Positions 10,645-23,411 of a DNA stretch of 64,000 bases are shown here, piece after piece; the stretch's first letter is position 1, and every line of letters starts with the position of its first letter. Source of the DNA: Coniella vitis (lineage: Eukaryota > Ascomycota > Sordariomycetes > Diaporthales > Schizoparmaceae); NCBI GenBank assembly GCA_011317545.1, contig WUJK01000014.1:558001-622000 (forward strand). Direction: 5' to 3'. The position numbers and the translations under genes were made by a program. Under the pieces are notes generated by a model. That model was not told the origin of the DNA. It searched no databases and saw only the letters and a program-made list of their open reading frames with translations.

Positions 10645-13600
10645 CTCTCTTCAATGGCGATGATCACCGCCAAGAGCCTGCTTCAGGCTGTAAGTGCAAG
10701 TCGAGATCGCTCTAGGGTCATATAGCAAAAAGATCGCCAAGTAAAGATGAGTAACCTCTCCTCTCCTCTCACCGAGGTAGGGTATGAGCGTGCAAACGTT
10801 AGGCCCAACTCTTATCTTTTGTTTTGGATAACCGTAATGGTCTCCTTCGGGGCGTCAAAAGGCCGTCGTTAGCCCAGTGTTTGCGCCCTGACGGAAACTG
10901 TGGGTAGTACCAGGTTTCTGATGGGTCCCAAAACATAAAACAAAAAAATCCCCAGGGAGAACCCTCGCACTGTCGTGGTTCAGACGAACAAAAAAAGAGA
11001 AAAAAGAATTAGTGGACAGATGCGTTCGGATGTTGTCGTTTGAAGAACAAGGTGAAATGTTCTTGAATGGAGGATCGTTGACGGTGTCGAAAGGCGGGTA
11101 CCCCAAATGAGAGTAGCGTTGGAAGCCGGATGTGAAATAATTAAGGGCGCCAGGTATCTGCACTCCCCCGGATGCAGAAGCGTTGGGAGACAGGCCGGTC
11201 GGCAACCTCTCCTCACGTTTTGGAAGGGGAAAAAAAAAAGATTAGAGGAGCAAGGGCCGTGTGTGCCGGAAATGACAGAAATCCGCGTGAGACAGATTAC
11301 TCGCATGAACTCTGGGCTGCCAAAGAGGAGCCGCGCAGAGGGAATAATCAGATGAGGTCAATGATGCCTGCTGTGCTGCTGGGCCAGTCGGTGCATGTGG
11401 GAATGAATGGATGGCCCCGCACTGGCAATGAGCCGCAATTGCTTCGCACCTCCACCGCGTCCAAGGTTACCAGGTGTGCGCGAACCCTCAGGCTGTCAAT
11501 CCCACTAATCATGCAGCGCCAACGACTGGCTTTTGTGCGAGAGGGGCTTTGAAAAGTATATCGCGGCCCAGTCCAGTCTACTCAAAGCCTAGTCCCCAAA
11601 GTTAACGAGCCCCAGCATCCAGTGTAACGTGCTGCAGAGGCTGAAAAAGCTGGCAAGCGTGCGTGGTTGTTGCCCAGCACTAAGGGAAGCCAGTTGCGGT
11701 AGACTCGGCTTCAAATGGCGGCGCCGCTCTAGATACAGAGCCCAGAGTTTTCGGCCCGGGCGCTGACAGCCGCAAGAAGTCGGTGGTGCTGGTTATACTG
11801 CCGTGCTTCGAATATCGAGAAATGGAATTGGGGATTTGTGCGAAGATCCAAATTCGCCTGATTAGGATCTTGGGGGAAGCGAGGATGAGTCGCAGGTCTA
11901 TATCCGGAGACGAGGCGGATCCTACGGCTCAGGGGCTGCGAAACCGTGGTGGCATTGAGATAGGCGCGAGCTGACGTGGACGACGGCGGGAAATCAAGAG
12001 CAGCAGCAACAACAAGACAAAGAAGGAGGAGTAAGCAGATGCAAAAGCGCTGAAAGGAAGCCCCGTCTTCAAATCAAGGACGTGGCTAGGTGAAGCGAAT
12101 AGACATGATGGCGTCTTCCTATGTAGCTGGCTCTTGCATCGGGACCGAGGTGATTCCACGCAGGACCTAGCCAAGCATGGATAGCCTTCGTCGAGCTAGC
12201 CCTGTGTGGGCGAGGGTTTCTGTGGCGTGCCTTGTTGCAGTTGTACATCATAGTACTATGGCGAAAAAAGTCCGCTTCGTAGCAGGACGGACTACCCGGC
12301 ACAGCTATCCCACGTGCTTGCTTGCTCGCCTCCAGTTCCAGCAAGAGCTCGGTGGAGTGCATATGCCAGTATCTTCCATCATCCCACAGGGGGCATTTCG
12401 CCAGCAAGGCAGGAAAGGCAACCAGATCGGGGCCTTGGATCGGTTCTGGTGGAGGCTACTCCTTGGTAGTGTCCTGTACAGTACAGTGACTGAGCACGAT
12501 AACGAAAATCGCACACCAACAGAGGGGGAAGCACGAGGAATTACGTACCCAGTTATGATGCCATTCTTTGCACACTTGCCCATCCTGTTTGCGGGCAGGG
12601 CTAACCGGCCGGTACTGTTGTCAAGTACCGCGTTCAGTGTGTGCCAGGCCGCCCAGGCATTGGCCAATCAGAATTGCCAGCTGCGATTTATCCTCCGCCA
12701 GCTGCTGTGTGTGGCACGCTCCGTCCACACGCAGGACAAGGTTCGGCAAAGCACAGGGCCATTGAGAGGCTTGACAAGCAGACAAGGTCGAAAGCACGCC
12801 ACAGAAAGTCTACCACACCCTTGGTGCTCCGCAATCCCAGTGCCGAGCTGCCAGCCAGCCAGCAGGGTTTTGGTGTCGTTGGGCTCGTGTCTGCGTCCTG
12901 GCACCAAAGCAAGAGCGCGTTCCGTGGCCGTACAACCAGCAACAAACCAACCACAGGCCTGCGCCAGGGTGCGTGGCTTTTCGTGCTTCGCACATGCACA
13001 AGATAATACAGTACGACAAGACCAAGGTTTTGAGCAAGCGGTAAGCCGAAAGCCCTCGGATAGCCCAGCGTCCGGCGCGCAGCGAAGGGGAAGCCAACAC
13101 AGGCCGTGGGCGGGCCAACGTCATGCAATCGCGATGATGTTTTTTTTCTTCTTTCTCTCTTGCTACTAGTACATAGTACAGCCCGAGATCCCACTGCCAC
13201 GGCCCGTGTCCCTGTTGTGCTGTGCCGGTGCTACGTGTGGCATCGCCGAGAGATGCGCCGACGCGACTTCGCAAGCTTCCAGGGCACCGTCAATGCTGCC
13301 GGGTACCTCCCGGTATCGAACAAAGCAGGCGTTTGATTAGCTCCGTGGGTTGTGGACCAGCATCTGAATTGTTTCGGCTGTGTGCTATTTGCTTTGTCGC
13401 GGAGTAGCTACGAGCATCCCTCTGCTGGATTAGGATTGGTTAGTGAGTAGGGAAATGGCCGTGTCGCGTCCACGGTGGGAAAAGGTCACCATGGCTCGGG
13501 TTTTGGTTCCGTACATAGTATTCGCTTCGCTTTCGCATGTGGTTTGGAAAGCACTCCTAGGAGTAGTGGGCTGAAGACCTCCACAATCAATGGCCATGTA

Positions 13601-14276
13601 CAAGCAATAACTCGGTCATTCTGTCGTTTCCACAAGGCTTGATCAAGCCTACCGTAGCTCCTGGCAGCGTGGGATCGATGAACGCTGGGGCGGTGTGCTT
13701 TGCTTGAGGGTGGTGTGTGTTGACAGAAAGTGTGTCTCTCTGGGGAAGACATGGTGGAACCTCAGCCGAGTTCCCGCCCATGAGGAATTGTAGCACTGTG
13801 GCGAGCGCCTCTGCATCCAAGTACATTGTACTTCTATGTATGTAGGAACGGCGATCTGTGGCGTTGTGTGGCTTTGCGCGCGGCTGCCTCCAGCAGAGGT
13901 GGGTCCGTGGCACCTGCTACATACATAGTGAAAGTGGCATACTTTGTCAGTACTTGGTACATTCGCATTGCCAAATTTAGATTACTGGCTGCCTCTGGAA
14001 AGGATTGCTGAGTGGTTTCTTATTTTGTTTTCGCCGCTTCGAATAGAACATGTGTTTCCAGATGTGTTTTACTGCTCCCAAACTGTGCTTGTGAGCGTCC
14101 TGGACCGTGACACACGCCCAAACTCCGATGCGCGCGCTCCAGTGTAGGACAAGCCGACGAAGTACTTGCAAATGTACTGTTTCGGCGTCTTATCGACTGT
14201 GAGCAGCGCCATCGACATCATCATGCTTTCTAGTGAAGTACTACCTAGGTATGTATGGGGCAAGCCGGTCACGGCG

Positions 14277-14281
<5 letters not shown>

Positions 14282-14323
<42 letters not shown>
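14282..14323 (+). repeat. T42 homopolymer
   Basis: Forty-two consecutive T form the longest homopolymer in the window, flanked by GTGCCC and GAAACCACC. Read on the minus strand it is an A tail after a short unremarkable stretch. I saw no element body, promoter boxes or flanking duplication that would make it a SINE or retrocopy. Confidence 0.9.
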
Positions 14324-14324
<1 letters not shown>

Positions 14325-16734
14325 AAACCACCATTCCTCTTGCTACGTCCTGTATGGACGCAAGTTATTCAGCAAAAAATAAGTTGGACTATCATTCTAC
14401 GTGGTACACAATGATCAGCAACGGGAGAAGGGGAGGGGGCGCTTGTTTCAAGAAAGAACACATCCTCTTCTCGCCTTCCTTGTAAAGGTATTCAGACTCT
14501 CATACCCCGTTAAGCATCCTCGTCTCTTGCCCCTTTGGAGGGCCCCGTTTCCCCAGCAAGTCGAAGCAGCAGCAGCAGCATCGTGCCAAGAACGAAAACC
14601 TGGCCCGGAATGCAGCCAATGTGGGGTTCTCTTGTTCTTTCAAATTTGCTCTTTCTTTTCTGAGGCTGTCGGCTCGCTCCGACCACATATCCTGGCCACT
14701 TCTGACTACATAGCCAGCGCCCATTCCCAAATAGTACCTGCCTGCTCTTCTGTCATGGCGTTTCAGACATCTTTTTAGGTTTCCCTTTCCCTTCACCCTC
14801 CGCCCTATGGCTTAGTGCAGTACACCATCACTAGACGCGTAAGTATATGGCGTGGTGGTGGGGGGATGAATCGGCACCGTTGGATGTTGGTGAAACATCT
14901 TGGGTCTTGGGGACAAAGTTTCCCTTTCTGGGAGGTTTTGTTATTTGGTCGTACGGAAACACGACTTATTACCCACATCACGATTGTGTAATTGACTCCT
15001 ATATAGTATATTCTATGCTGACTGACTACCCAGGTACTCACTGTCTTTTTATTTTTGTCCCCAGGTGTGGGCTTCGCCCCCACCCCCCCCCAATTCCCCA
15101 AACTTATAGCTGACGAGAGCTCCAGCTATGGCTTGAGCAAATGTGAACTTGTCCACATATTTTTGGAATATTGGGTTGATTTGCCCTTTTCCCTCCCAAC
15201 CAGCTCGCCCGTGTTGAGAGTCACGCACAACACTATACTCTAGTGCAAAACCACGTTCACAAGAAGGAGGGCTTGGCAGGTTATGCTCCCTTTCCCGCCG
15301 CCTCATCAAACAAGATCTTTGTTTCTTTATTTTCGTCTGTGAAACGAAAGGAGTCTGGGTACCGCCGACAACCCTTAGCACCAGCACTACCTAAAGCACC
15401 AAGCAAAGTTCTTGGTGGAAAATGGAGGACCGATGACGAATGACTGGCGGGCCACAGCAACGTACTGCGCGTACGTATGTGCTAGTATATAGTCAGTGCT
15501 CAAATGTCTTCTTTTGGGCTGGCACATTTGGTCAATTGTCAACCAAAAGTTTGGCGTGAAACCCTTGTGGACATGGACAGACATGATAGCACCATGTCAA
15601 CTCACGAGGTGGCTGTGCTGCCGGGTTGATACCGAGCCTTTACACAGCATTCCTATTTTACGATGGGTGAACGGATGGCTCGCTCTTTCTCGCACATGCC
15701 AACTACAAGGAGGTTCCCAGATCTGGTACCCAAAGTTTCAACATCTTGCCAACTTGGTCCAGGGGGGCAACCTCAAGGGGTAGGATCCCCCATGACTTTC
15801 AAATTTCCCCCGTGTTAAAGGGCTTGGAAACCGCCGCGTGGAATCGCATCACTGCGCGTTGCCGGCAAAATGCTCAGACATGAAGCCATATATTGCATAC
15901 ATTACATGTCTGTTGTTCAATAGCCGCTTCGCTTGAACGTGTGATATCAACATTGTCAGTTATACTTTATCGTCTGCATGATATTCCGGGGCGAGCACAA
16001 TTTTGAATCAGATATGCCATGTCACAGGAACCAACCGCATGATCAGTACCATTCACCAGTATCATGTATTATCAGCATGTGGATCTTTTATTTATTGACC
16101 TGCCATCTTGACCTGCGAGGAGCCAAGCCAAGGCCGCCCAAGTCGAAATCCCACCCCCTGGCCCATGTCGTCCCGTTTAGCTGGGTGGCTTGCAGGAAAT
16201 GCCGGACATCTTCATTTCCCAACCCCACGATCTACGTACGTATACGGCAGAGGGGCATACGAAATGGGAATAAAGTGAGTTGCCAGAGTTGGTCCGCGCT
16301 TTGCGATGGGACATCATCTTTTTTTTGGGGGGGGGGGGGGCTTGCTGGCTACTGCTGCTGCTACTGCTGCTGCTTACGTTCGTGCAATGGGCAATTGGCA
16401 ATGTAAGGCAAGCCGAGATAGTAGAAAGTCAAGGTTATGTGTGCGGCTGAGACGATACAGTACTGGACCTTGGTGCTATTCTCGCGAGGCTGCTGTTATG
16501 TCATTGCATCGCAAGGTGTCCCGACTGGGAGGCGAGCGTTGCGTTGTTGCTTTTGGGCGAGTGAAATATTGGGTCATCTGACAAGCAAGCACAAACCAAA
16601 GTTTCAGGCAGAGGGATGTGGGCCGCAGAATATTCGGCCCCAGCCGATCCTCTGGTTCTACATTCCCACCCTCGGCCCCATAGTACACACTACCTTTGAC
16701 AGCGTCATCACCAACAGTGTGCATGCGGCGCGGG

Positions 16735-16757
16735 CACACACACACACACACACACAC
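16735..16757 (+). repeat. (CA)n microsatellite
   Basis: About eleven CA units occur in non-coding DNA of the gene-poor block, flanked by GCGCGGG and CCGGCACC. Confidence 0.85.
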
Positions 16758-16966
16758 CGGCACCGCTGAGAGGGAAGTGAGAGACGAGACGGTCGATTTA
16801 TTACCAGAAGCAGAAGACACACCCGCGATCAGCCCTGGGTGCGCGGCGGAGGGAGTGAGTGGATGGTGTGGCGGGCTTATCAAGGTGAAACTGTTCTTTT
16901 TGCGTGTCTTCTTCAATGCTTCATTTCCCGCACGATCCGCTGTCAGTCATGCGGCAAGATTGGATG

Positions 16967-17111
16967 TACTATGTAGTGCTGTGTACATAGTAGATAGTCG
17001 AGTAGTCTACTTTGTGGGCCACTATCCGACAAGGGCTGTTGTTGCCGTGGCAGGACTGGAACTCTTGTGTGGTTTGTTATGGAGATTGATCAGCATGGAC
17101 TATTACTATGT
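16967..17111. repeat. Cluster of three TACTATGT/ACATAGTA motifs
   Basis: Copies lie at 16967-16974 (+), 16985-16992 (inverted) and 17104-17111 (+). The first two face each other across ten bases. See the motif finding for the window-wide count. Confidence 0.7.
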
Positions 17112-19289
17112 AAAGACACTGTCATTTTTGAAAATGCTATGAACCCAAGGACAGGGACCGTATCTGGCGGGGCTTTTCAGTAGCCTGTTCATTCTGTAAA
17201 GAAAAGATTATGCGCTCAATTCGGCTGCTGGGATAGCGAACGGCCTTTGTCCGATGTGCTGTACGATGTACGGAGTCGAAACGTCTTTTTCTTGCACGCA
17301 GCGGGTGGTGGGATGTTCCTGTTGCTTTGCCACAGAGGGAAATTAGCCACGGCCCAGATCGTCGTCAGCTCTGTTGTCAGATATCAACCAATGCCATTGC
17401 CAGAAGCCTTGGGAAGCTCACGAGACGAAACATGCTATGTAGTCAACGCCTGGGACATGGGGAGCTTGGTTTTGCTTTTTGACCGTTCTGGTCTGTGCAC
17501 GGTCCTGGTCTGAAGTTGATCTGATCTGTAAGGAAAGACAGAAAGAAGTGTGGAATGGTGGGGATGGCCCAGAGGCAAAAGATTCGCCAAGTAAAGTATT
17601 AGCATCACCATTTTTTGTGGTGGGATTACTTACACGCTGCTGCCGCCGCCCCTTTCTTCCTGTCGCGCAAGGGCTACTACTATTACATACCTAGGCCTGC
17701 TCGGTAGGGTAAGTGTTTCAGCTAACAGCGACAAGTGGTGGCCTTTGGTGGCCAAGCTGGGCAAGAGCGTGCCCCTGCTAGCCCCGAACTGGCAGGCCGA
17801 CAGGGAGGGGGTCCCGCAGTACCATGTACTTTGGACTGCTATACTCTTACGTAGTACTGTAGCTGCCAGTCTGGGCCGTTTCACTGTACCGGGTACCGCT
17901 GTAGCCCCCGCGATGCGGAACCCCTGAAATGCGGCCCATCTCGCTGTCCAGGCCAATAGCAGCAGCTGCAAATGCCCCATGATGCCGGTCTGCAACCCGC
18001 CAATGCGTCGCCGTGTCGGTGTCGCCTCAATCCAGCCTTTCGCTGCGGCAGCGTATGCGACGCTGGACTGGCACAGCGCGACTGTTTGGGCCATTATCAT
18101 TCTTTCCTGCTCTGTTTCTATTGTCAGTGGCCCCCATGTTGATTCTGAGGCAAAAATGGGAGACACGGGAAGACATTGGATCATGCACCACACGCGAGAT
18201 ATCTGCTCACTCAAAACCCTTCCAGTCCTCAAACACGCCAGCCCAGCTCTAAGCACCTACCATGCACCATAGTACAGTAGGCGCCCTGCTAAAGTAAACT
18301 CGCAGCGCATCGTTCCGACTGCCAGCGAATCCTCGTCACACCCCGGCACCTACATGGCTGGAAAAGCCTCACCCCATGCTGGCTCTGATCTGTCTGCCTG
18401 ATTCACCACAGTTCCCACAACGTGACACAGGATATCCTCGCACACAGCCAGGGCCTTCCACTGCCTTGTGTGTGTCCTGGCTCGGTCGGTGGCTCGCTCG
18501 CTGGCGCCCAAAGCACGCACGCACGCACTCTACAGCAAAGCAGGCGCCCTGCATGCTGACCTGCCGCCCAGAAGAGAGAGAGGGGGGAAAAGAGCGAGAT
18601 CACGCTGGACTTCATTTGCCAATTTCTCGCATTTATCCCGCTTACACACGACCTCGCCTTTGATCGTATAACTGCTGAGACTGCTGACGACCTACAGTCG
18701 GGACCGCACTCGACCACTTGGCGCGGGCTGGCACTCCATCTCTGCCTTCGCTTTTGTCAAGGACAAAAAAGACAGCAACAACGAGGACCGCGACAAGTAC
18801 CAACAAGTGGCGCTCCTCACAAGCATCTGATACACAAAAGGTCAGGGCCAGACTGCGCCTTGGTCTTCTCCTTTCCTCACAGACACCTCGCTACCGAGCC
18901 CAGTCGTCTCCTCGTCCTCTGCTTGCGCTGCCAAGGCCCCAAGAGCCTCGTCGTCCCAGGCTCTCTTGGCTCTCGACAAGCGCTGTACAAGAACGCAAGT
19001 CCGCAGGCTAACGCTTCCCTGCCGACGTGTTGGACCCCGGGCGCCGATAGACGAAACGGCCTCCACTGCGGCGGCTCCACCTCGACTCCCACCTGGACGG
19101 CCATACAAAGTGCTGTACTGGTCTAGTTCATATTTGAACCCTCGCATGCCCCCAAATCCGACCAGCCAGCGACCCGTCCCATCAAGGCTCGAGGCCGACT
19201 TCACTCACCGACTCGGCCTGGCCGCACTCTGCCATACCACATCAACACCACCCCACCAGCCCCGCGCGATAAAACACTGAATACATCAC

Positions 19290-19333
19290 ATATACACACA
19301 CACGCACACACACACGCACACACACACACACAT
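19290..19333 (+). repeat. CA-rich microsatellite in the Ste11 leader
   Basis: An imperfect (CA)n tract with CACACG interruptions lies about 95-135 bases upstream of the MAP3K start codon. It is probably within the 5' untranslated leader or core promoter. Confidence 0.8.
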
Positions 19334-19426
19334 CACAGCGCTACATCACGATCTTGTAACACAGCCTCGCAGTTGCTGCCGGCTTCGTAATCACACCAAC
19401 ACCTCGACCAACCCCTCCCCCGCGCC

Positions 19427-22250
19427 ATGGCCATGTTGGCCTCCAAATCCACCTACCAGACGAGCCTCAGCTCGAACCAGTCTTCGCTGGCGGGTTCCAG
19501 CTCAGCACAACCGTCCTATGCACCACCAAGGAGAACTGCAACGGTCCAGGTCCAGAACCAGCCGTTTGCGAGCCCTACCGAATCAGAATTCTCCGAAGGC
19601 GACGGTCCAGATTCAGTCAAGTATTGGGACGAGGACAGGGTATGCGAGTACCTGAGGAGCGTCAAGTGCGGCGACTACGAGAAGCTATTCCGGAAAAACC
19701 ACATCAATGGCGAGAACTTGTTGGAGATGGACAAGGAGGTCCTGAAAGAGATGGGCATTGACAAGGTCGGAGACCGTGTGCGGTTATTTCTGGGAATAAA
19801 AAAGTTGAGGACCCAGGCATATGCAAACCAGAAGAAGCGGAATCGGGTTAGTTGACCATCTACAAACATGGTGCCCTCAGGACAAGCTGGCTAACTTTCT
19901 TTGGTGATCTCAGGACTCTTTTGGTGGATTAATGGATCTTCAGCAATACACACCTTCTTCAGGAAGCTCTCCTCGCCCACCGCATTCTGCTGCTCGATCA
20001 TTGCCGACCCCCTCCGCCAACAAGCGATACTCGAGGCAATACGACACTTCTATCATGCTTGATGCTCAACAAAAACCCACATCCAGACCTACCTCTCCGC
20101 TCCCAAGTACCGAGTACAAGTCTGGAAGCCGACAGCGATATGGCCAGGGTAACGTGGGCCCTGGCTTGCCTTCTGGGCCACGGATGCCCACCTCGCCGCC
20201 CCAGACTCGCACTGCTCAGTTGTCTGCCCACAACAGGAACAACTCGAGCGCGGATGGCTCGCTCATGGCCGCCTTGCCTCAGAACCAAGACGTCATTCGA
20301 GTCATCTCTAGTGGTGGCGTGACCAAGGTTGTAAAAATCGCCGAATGCAAGAATTGCGAGGAGGTCATGCGGGTGACGCTACGCAAATTCTCCTTGCGAG
20401 AGGACTATGAAAGAAATTACTGCTTTTGGGTTTTGGTTGGACTCGAGCCGGACCCAAAGATGTGCCGCCGACTCGGCGACACGGAACTTTGGAAGATCAT
20501 CAAGGACGAAAAGAGGCCCGAGAGGAACCGACTCATCCTGCGCAGAGTACCAGCTGGTGAGCCAGGCCACAGCGAGCTCGAGCGGGCGGCGGCTATTGCA
20601 ATGGAAGAGAACCAGCAAAACTACCGGACCGTTGAGCCTTTTGGCAATCGGAGTCAGTTGAAGGTGCAGAAGCTCCTCGGAGAGAGCTGGGACGCCATAC
20701 AGCCGCCGCTGTCGCCCGTGTCGTACCAGGACCGTGAGAGGAACGTCAAGAACACTGCTCGGGATCTCGAGAGGCCTGCGCCAAGAGACGCTGCCAGCCC
20801 CTCGCCCTCGAGAGCTCGCAAAGGCTTGCCAAGACCATTCGGCGGACTCCGTCCTCCCAGTGAACTCATTGCTTCCGACCTCACGTCCTACTTTCCGGAC
20901 CACCCAAGAGAAGACATTGACCGCACTGCACGCCTGTCCATGCGCAGATCCGCCCGCCTCAGCAAGGTCAACAGCCGCCTCAGTGTAGCAAGCAACTTCA
21001 GCTTTGCATCGAGCATACAAGACGCACCTCCCATTCCAACCATTGCCGACAGCTGGCTCAATGCTACCAGCCAGATTGCCAAGGTTCGCCCGAGGGATAC
21101 TCAAGGCCGTGGGACACCGTTGTTCCGCGACTCGATTGCCTCATCGATGCTGGACACGCTCCAGGAAGAATCCAGTCTGATCGAGCCCAACCGCAAGTCA
21201 TATGTTTCGTTTGCTGATAGTGGCTCTGATACCGCTGCGGTCAACGTCACTGATCCCGAGGGCAATCTCGTTAGGCACAGCTACTTTGATGGAGAGAGCA
21301 GTACCGGCGGATCTGGCTCGAGTTCTCTACGCGATGTCAAACAAGCACTCAACGAGGATGGCGAGGATGCGGACGAGGAATTGCAGAGTTTCCTTGCTGG
21401 CGAGTCTTGGGACGACAACAAGTGGATGAAGGGTGCCATGATTGGCCAAGGCTCCTTTGGTTGTGTGTACCTCGCTCTGCACGCTGTTACTGGTGAGCTG
21501 CTGGCAGTCAAGCAGGTCGAGACTCCTTCACCCGGAACAAACTCGCAGACCGATCACAGAAAGAAGAGCATGATTGACGCGCTCAAGCGCGAAATCAGCT
21601 TGCTTCGTGATCTGCGCCACCCCAATATCGTGCAGTATCTGGGCTGCAGTTCCTCGGTTGAACACCTCAACATTTTCCTCGAGTATGTCCCTGGTGGCTC
21701 GGTTCAGACCATGCTTAACTCGTACGGTGCACTGCCTGAGCCTCCGGTCCGCAGTTTCACACGCCAGATATTGACTGGTCTGTCGTACCTGCACGGCAAG
21801 GAGATCATCCACCGCGACATCAAGGGAGCCAACATTCTTGTTGATAACAAGGGGACCATCAAGATTTCTGATTTTGGCATCTCCAAGAAGCTTGAGGCAA
21901 CCAACATACTCAATGGCGCAAACAACAACAAGCACCGCCCCTCGCTGCAGGGTTCCGTGTTTTGGATGGCGCCCGAGGTTGTCAAGCAGACGAGCTACAC
22001 GCGCAAGGCGGATATTTGGTCGCTCGGCTGTCTGGTGGTCGAGATGATGACGGGCACGCACCCGTTCCCTGACTGCACGCAGCTGCAAGCCATCTTTAAG
22101 ATTGGTGGCGCAAAAGCGGCGCCCACGATCCCGGATTATGCGAGCGAGGAAGCGCAAAACTTCCTAAGCCAGACGTTTGAGCTTGATCACACCAAGAGGC
22201 CTAGTGCGGATGAGCTGATGCTACACCCGTTCTTGACGCCCATTACTTGA
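19427..22250 (+). CDS. ste11: MAP kinase kinase kinase, Ste11/SteC/NRC-1 type
   Basis: Two exons, 19427-19846 and 19914-22250. The 67-nt intron (GTTAGT...CAG, branch GCTAAC) joins ...KKRNR to DSFGG in phase 0, giving 918 aa. A SAM domain (about 64-130) mediates contact with the Ste50-type adaptor. A Ras-association-like domain follows (about 265-360, around DVIRVISSGGVTKVVKI). A disordered Ser/Pro-rich hinge carries candidate phosphosites. The kinase domain occupies about 643-915 with GQGSFG, AVK, HRDIKGAN (about 771), DFG (about 792) and WMAPEVV (about 825). GxGxFG plus HRDIKGAN with a GSVFWMAPE activation loop is the MAP3K signature. In ascomycetes this enzyme phosphorylates the Ste7 MAPKK in the mating, filamentation and infection-structure cascade. 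All key catalytic residues are present. It converges with the HMG-CoA lyase gene about 1.2 kb downstream. Confidence 0.95.
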
Positions 22251-23411
22251 TTTCGCTCGTCCATGATATGATCACCTTTCTTATCAACCGGGACAAGTGC
22301 GACCTTAGTATTATACTACCTACCTACCTCTCTACCTTCCTACTTGACTACTTACTTACCTAACTACTACGGGAAGAGAAGTTTCGTTTCTGCTTTGTCT
22401 CTTTCCCATGTCTGTTCATGTGTACATATATGACCACAAAAAAAGCCCTGAGGGGGGGGGGGGCAAGAAAGGCGATGTTTGCCATGTGTTTCCGGCTCTA
22501 CGATGTTTTCTTCTTGTCGATGATTTTTTTTTTTTTTTTCTTTTTTCAGAAGGAAAAGGATACCGGGAAAGGGAAAGGAAAGAAATGAAAATGAAAGCAG
22601 AGCAGGCATGTCATAATAAATCACGAGAGGGCTGGATGGATGGATACTTGGACAAGGACCAAGCCAGCGCCTGATCAAACTCTGCTTCATCACTAATGGA
22701 TGGAAAACATCTAATGAGGGACTTTTGGGCTGGACCTGAGGGGATCTTTCTGTAGCAAAGATTATACGTTCCAGGAGGCTGATGGGGTTAGCTTAGCGAG
22801 GGGCATTGAATCATGAATAAAGTTGAGATGTATATGTATCTTTTCCAGCAAGATGATATTTTGCTTTTTGGTGATGTTTATTTATTTACTTTTTGCTCTG
22901 CGTTTTTGTGTCAGCTCTCTGATTGCTTCGCCCTTTTTGTACTACCAGGTATGCAACTTTGCAAAGACGTGCGTATGAGCCAGCTATTTGACTAACAAAA
23001 AAAAAAAAAAAAAACACACGGCAAGGTGATTTGCATGCAATTCGTCCTCAGAGAACTACTACCTCCATCCATCCTTGCTCATTATTTTTGCTCGCGCAAA
23101 CACGAATCTCGTATAGCAAAATCCATCCATAGTATATACTGTATATACATTGCGGGGTTGAAAACAAACCAATAAACAGTTCAAGCCCAAGTAACACAAT
23201 CACACTTCTGCCATGACCCTTTACATTAAGGGGAAAACGAAAAAAAGAAAAACCGCTTACTCCAGCAATACAGGTACAATACAGCACAACGCTGACGAAA
23301 AGGCATTTTTTTTAAAAAGAAAAAGCGAGCTTCATTTGCCTTGGAACGCAAGTGACGAGTATACACCTCGTTAGACACAGCCAAAAAGAAAAAAGTATCC
23401 CTTACCTTACC
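22251..23411. other. Convergent intergenic region, 3' ends of ste11 and HMG-CoA lyase
   Basis: I see no gene here. There are repeats of CTAC/CTTAC just after the ste11 stop (22310-22370), a G run (22452), a T run (22526) and an A run (22996). The sequence is AT-richer than the coding DNA. It probably holds both polyadenylation sites. Confidence 0.6.

Larger units (their letters stand above)
10645..19426. other. Gene-poor block between LRR gene and Ste11 (about 8.8 kb)
   Basis: The flanking genes diverge, so promoters lie at both ends. Inside I find no open frame with a recognisable domain. The longest frame (12177-13169, +, 330 aa) is Arg/Ser/Ala-rich with overlapping frames on the other strand and no motif. 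Notable contents are a T42 run (14282-14323), a G run at 16326, (CA)n at about 16735-16757 and about 19290-19333, and five TACTATGT-type motifs (13171, 13513, 16967, 16985, 17104). A palindromic TACCTAGGTA occurs near 14242. Part of 18.7-19.4 kb is probably the Ste11 5' leader. Confidence 0.6.

Noticed and set aside
12177..13169. 330-aa plus-strand frame as a gene
   Set aside because: No domain, signal, repeat or conserved phrase. It overlaps several equally long frames on both strands and is Arg/Ser/Ala-rich, as expected of random GC-balanced DNA.
13300..13345. Possible tRNA B box on the minus strand (GTTCGATACC)
   Set aside because: No A box or cloverleaf pairing is found around it.
14282..14323. 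Poly-T run as the tail of a SINE or retrocopy
   Set aside because: I saw no A/B boxes, no element body and no target-site duplication on either side.
22780..22830. Possible tRNA (GGTTAGCTTAGC resembles an A box)
   Set aside because: There is no matching B box with GTTCRANNC at the right distance, and no acceptor stem could be paired.
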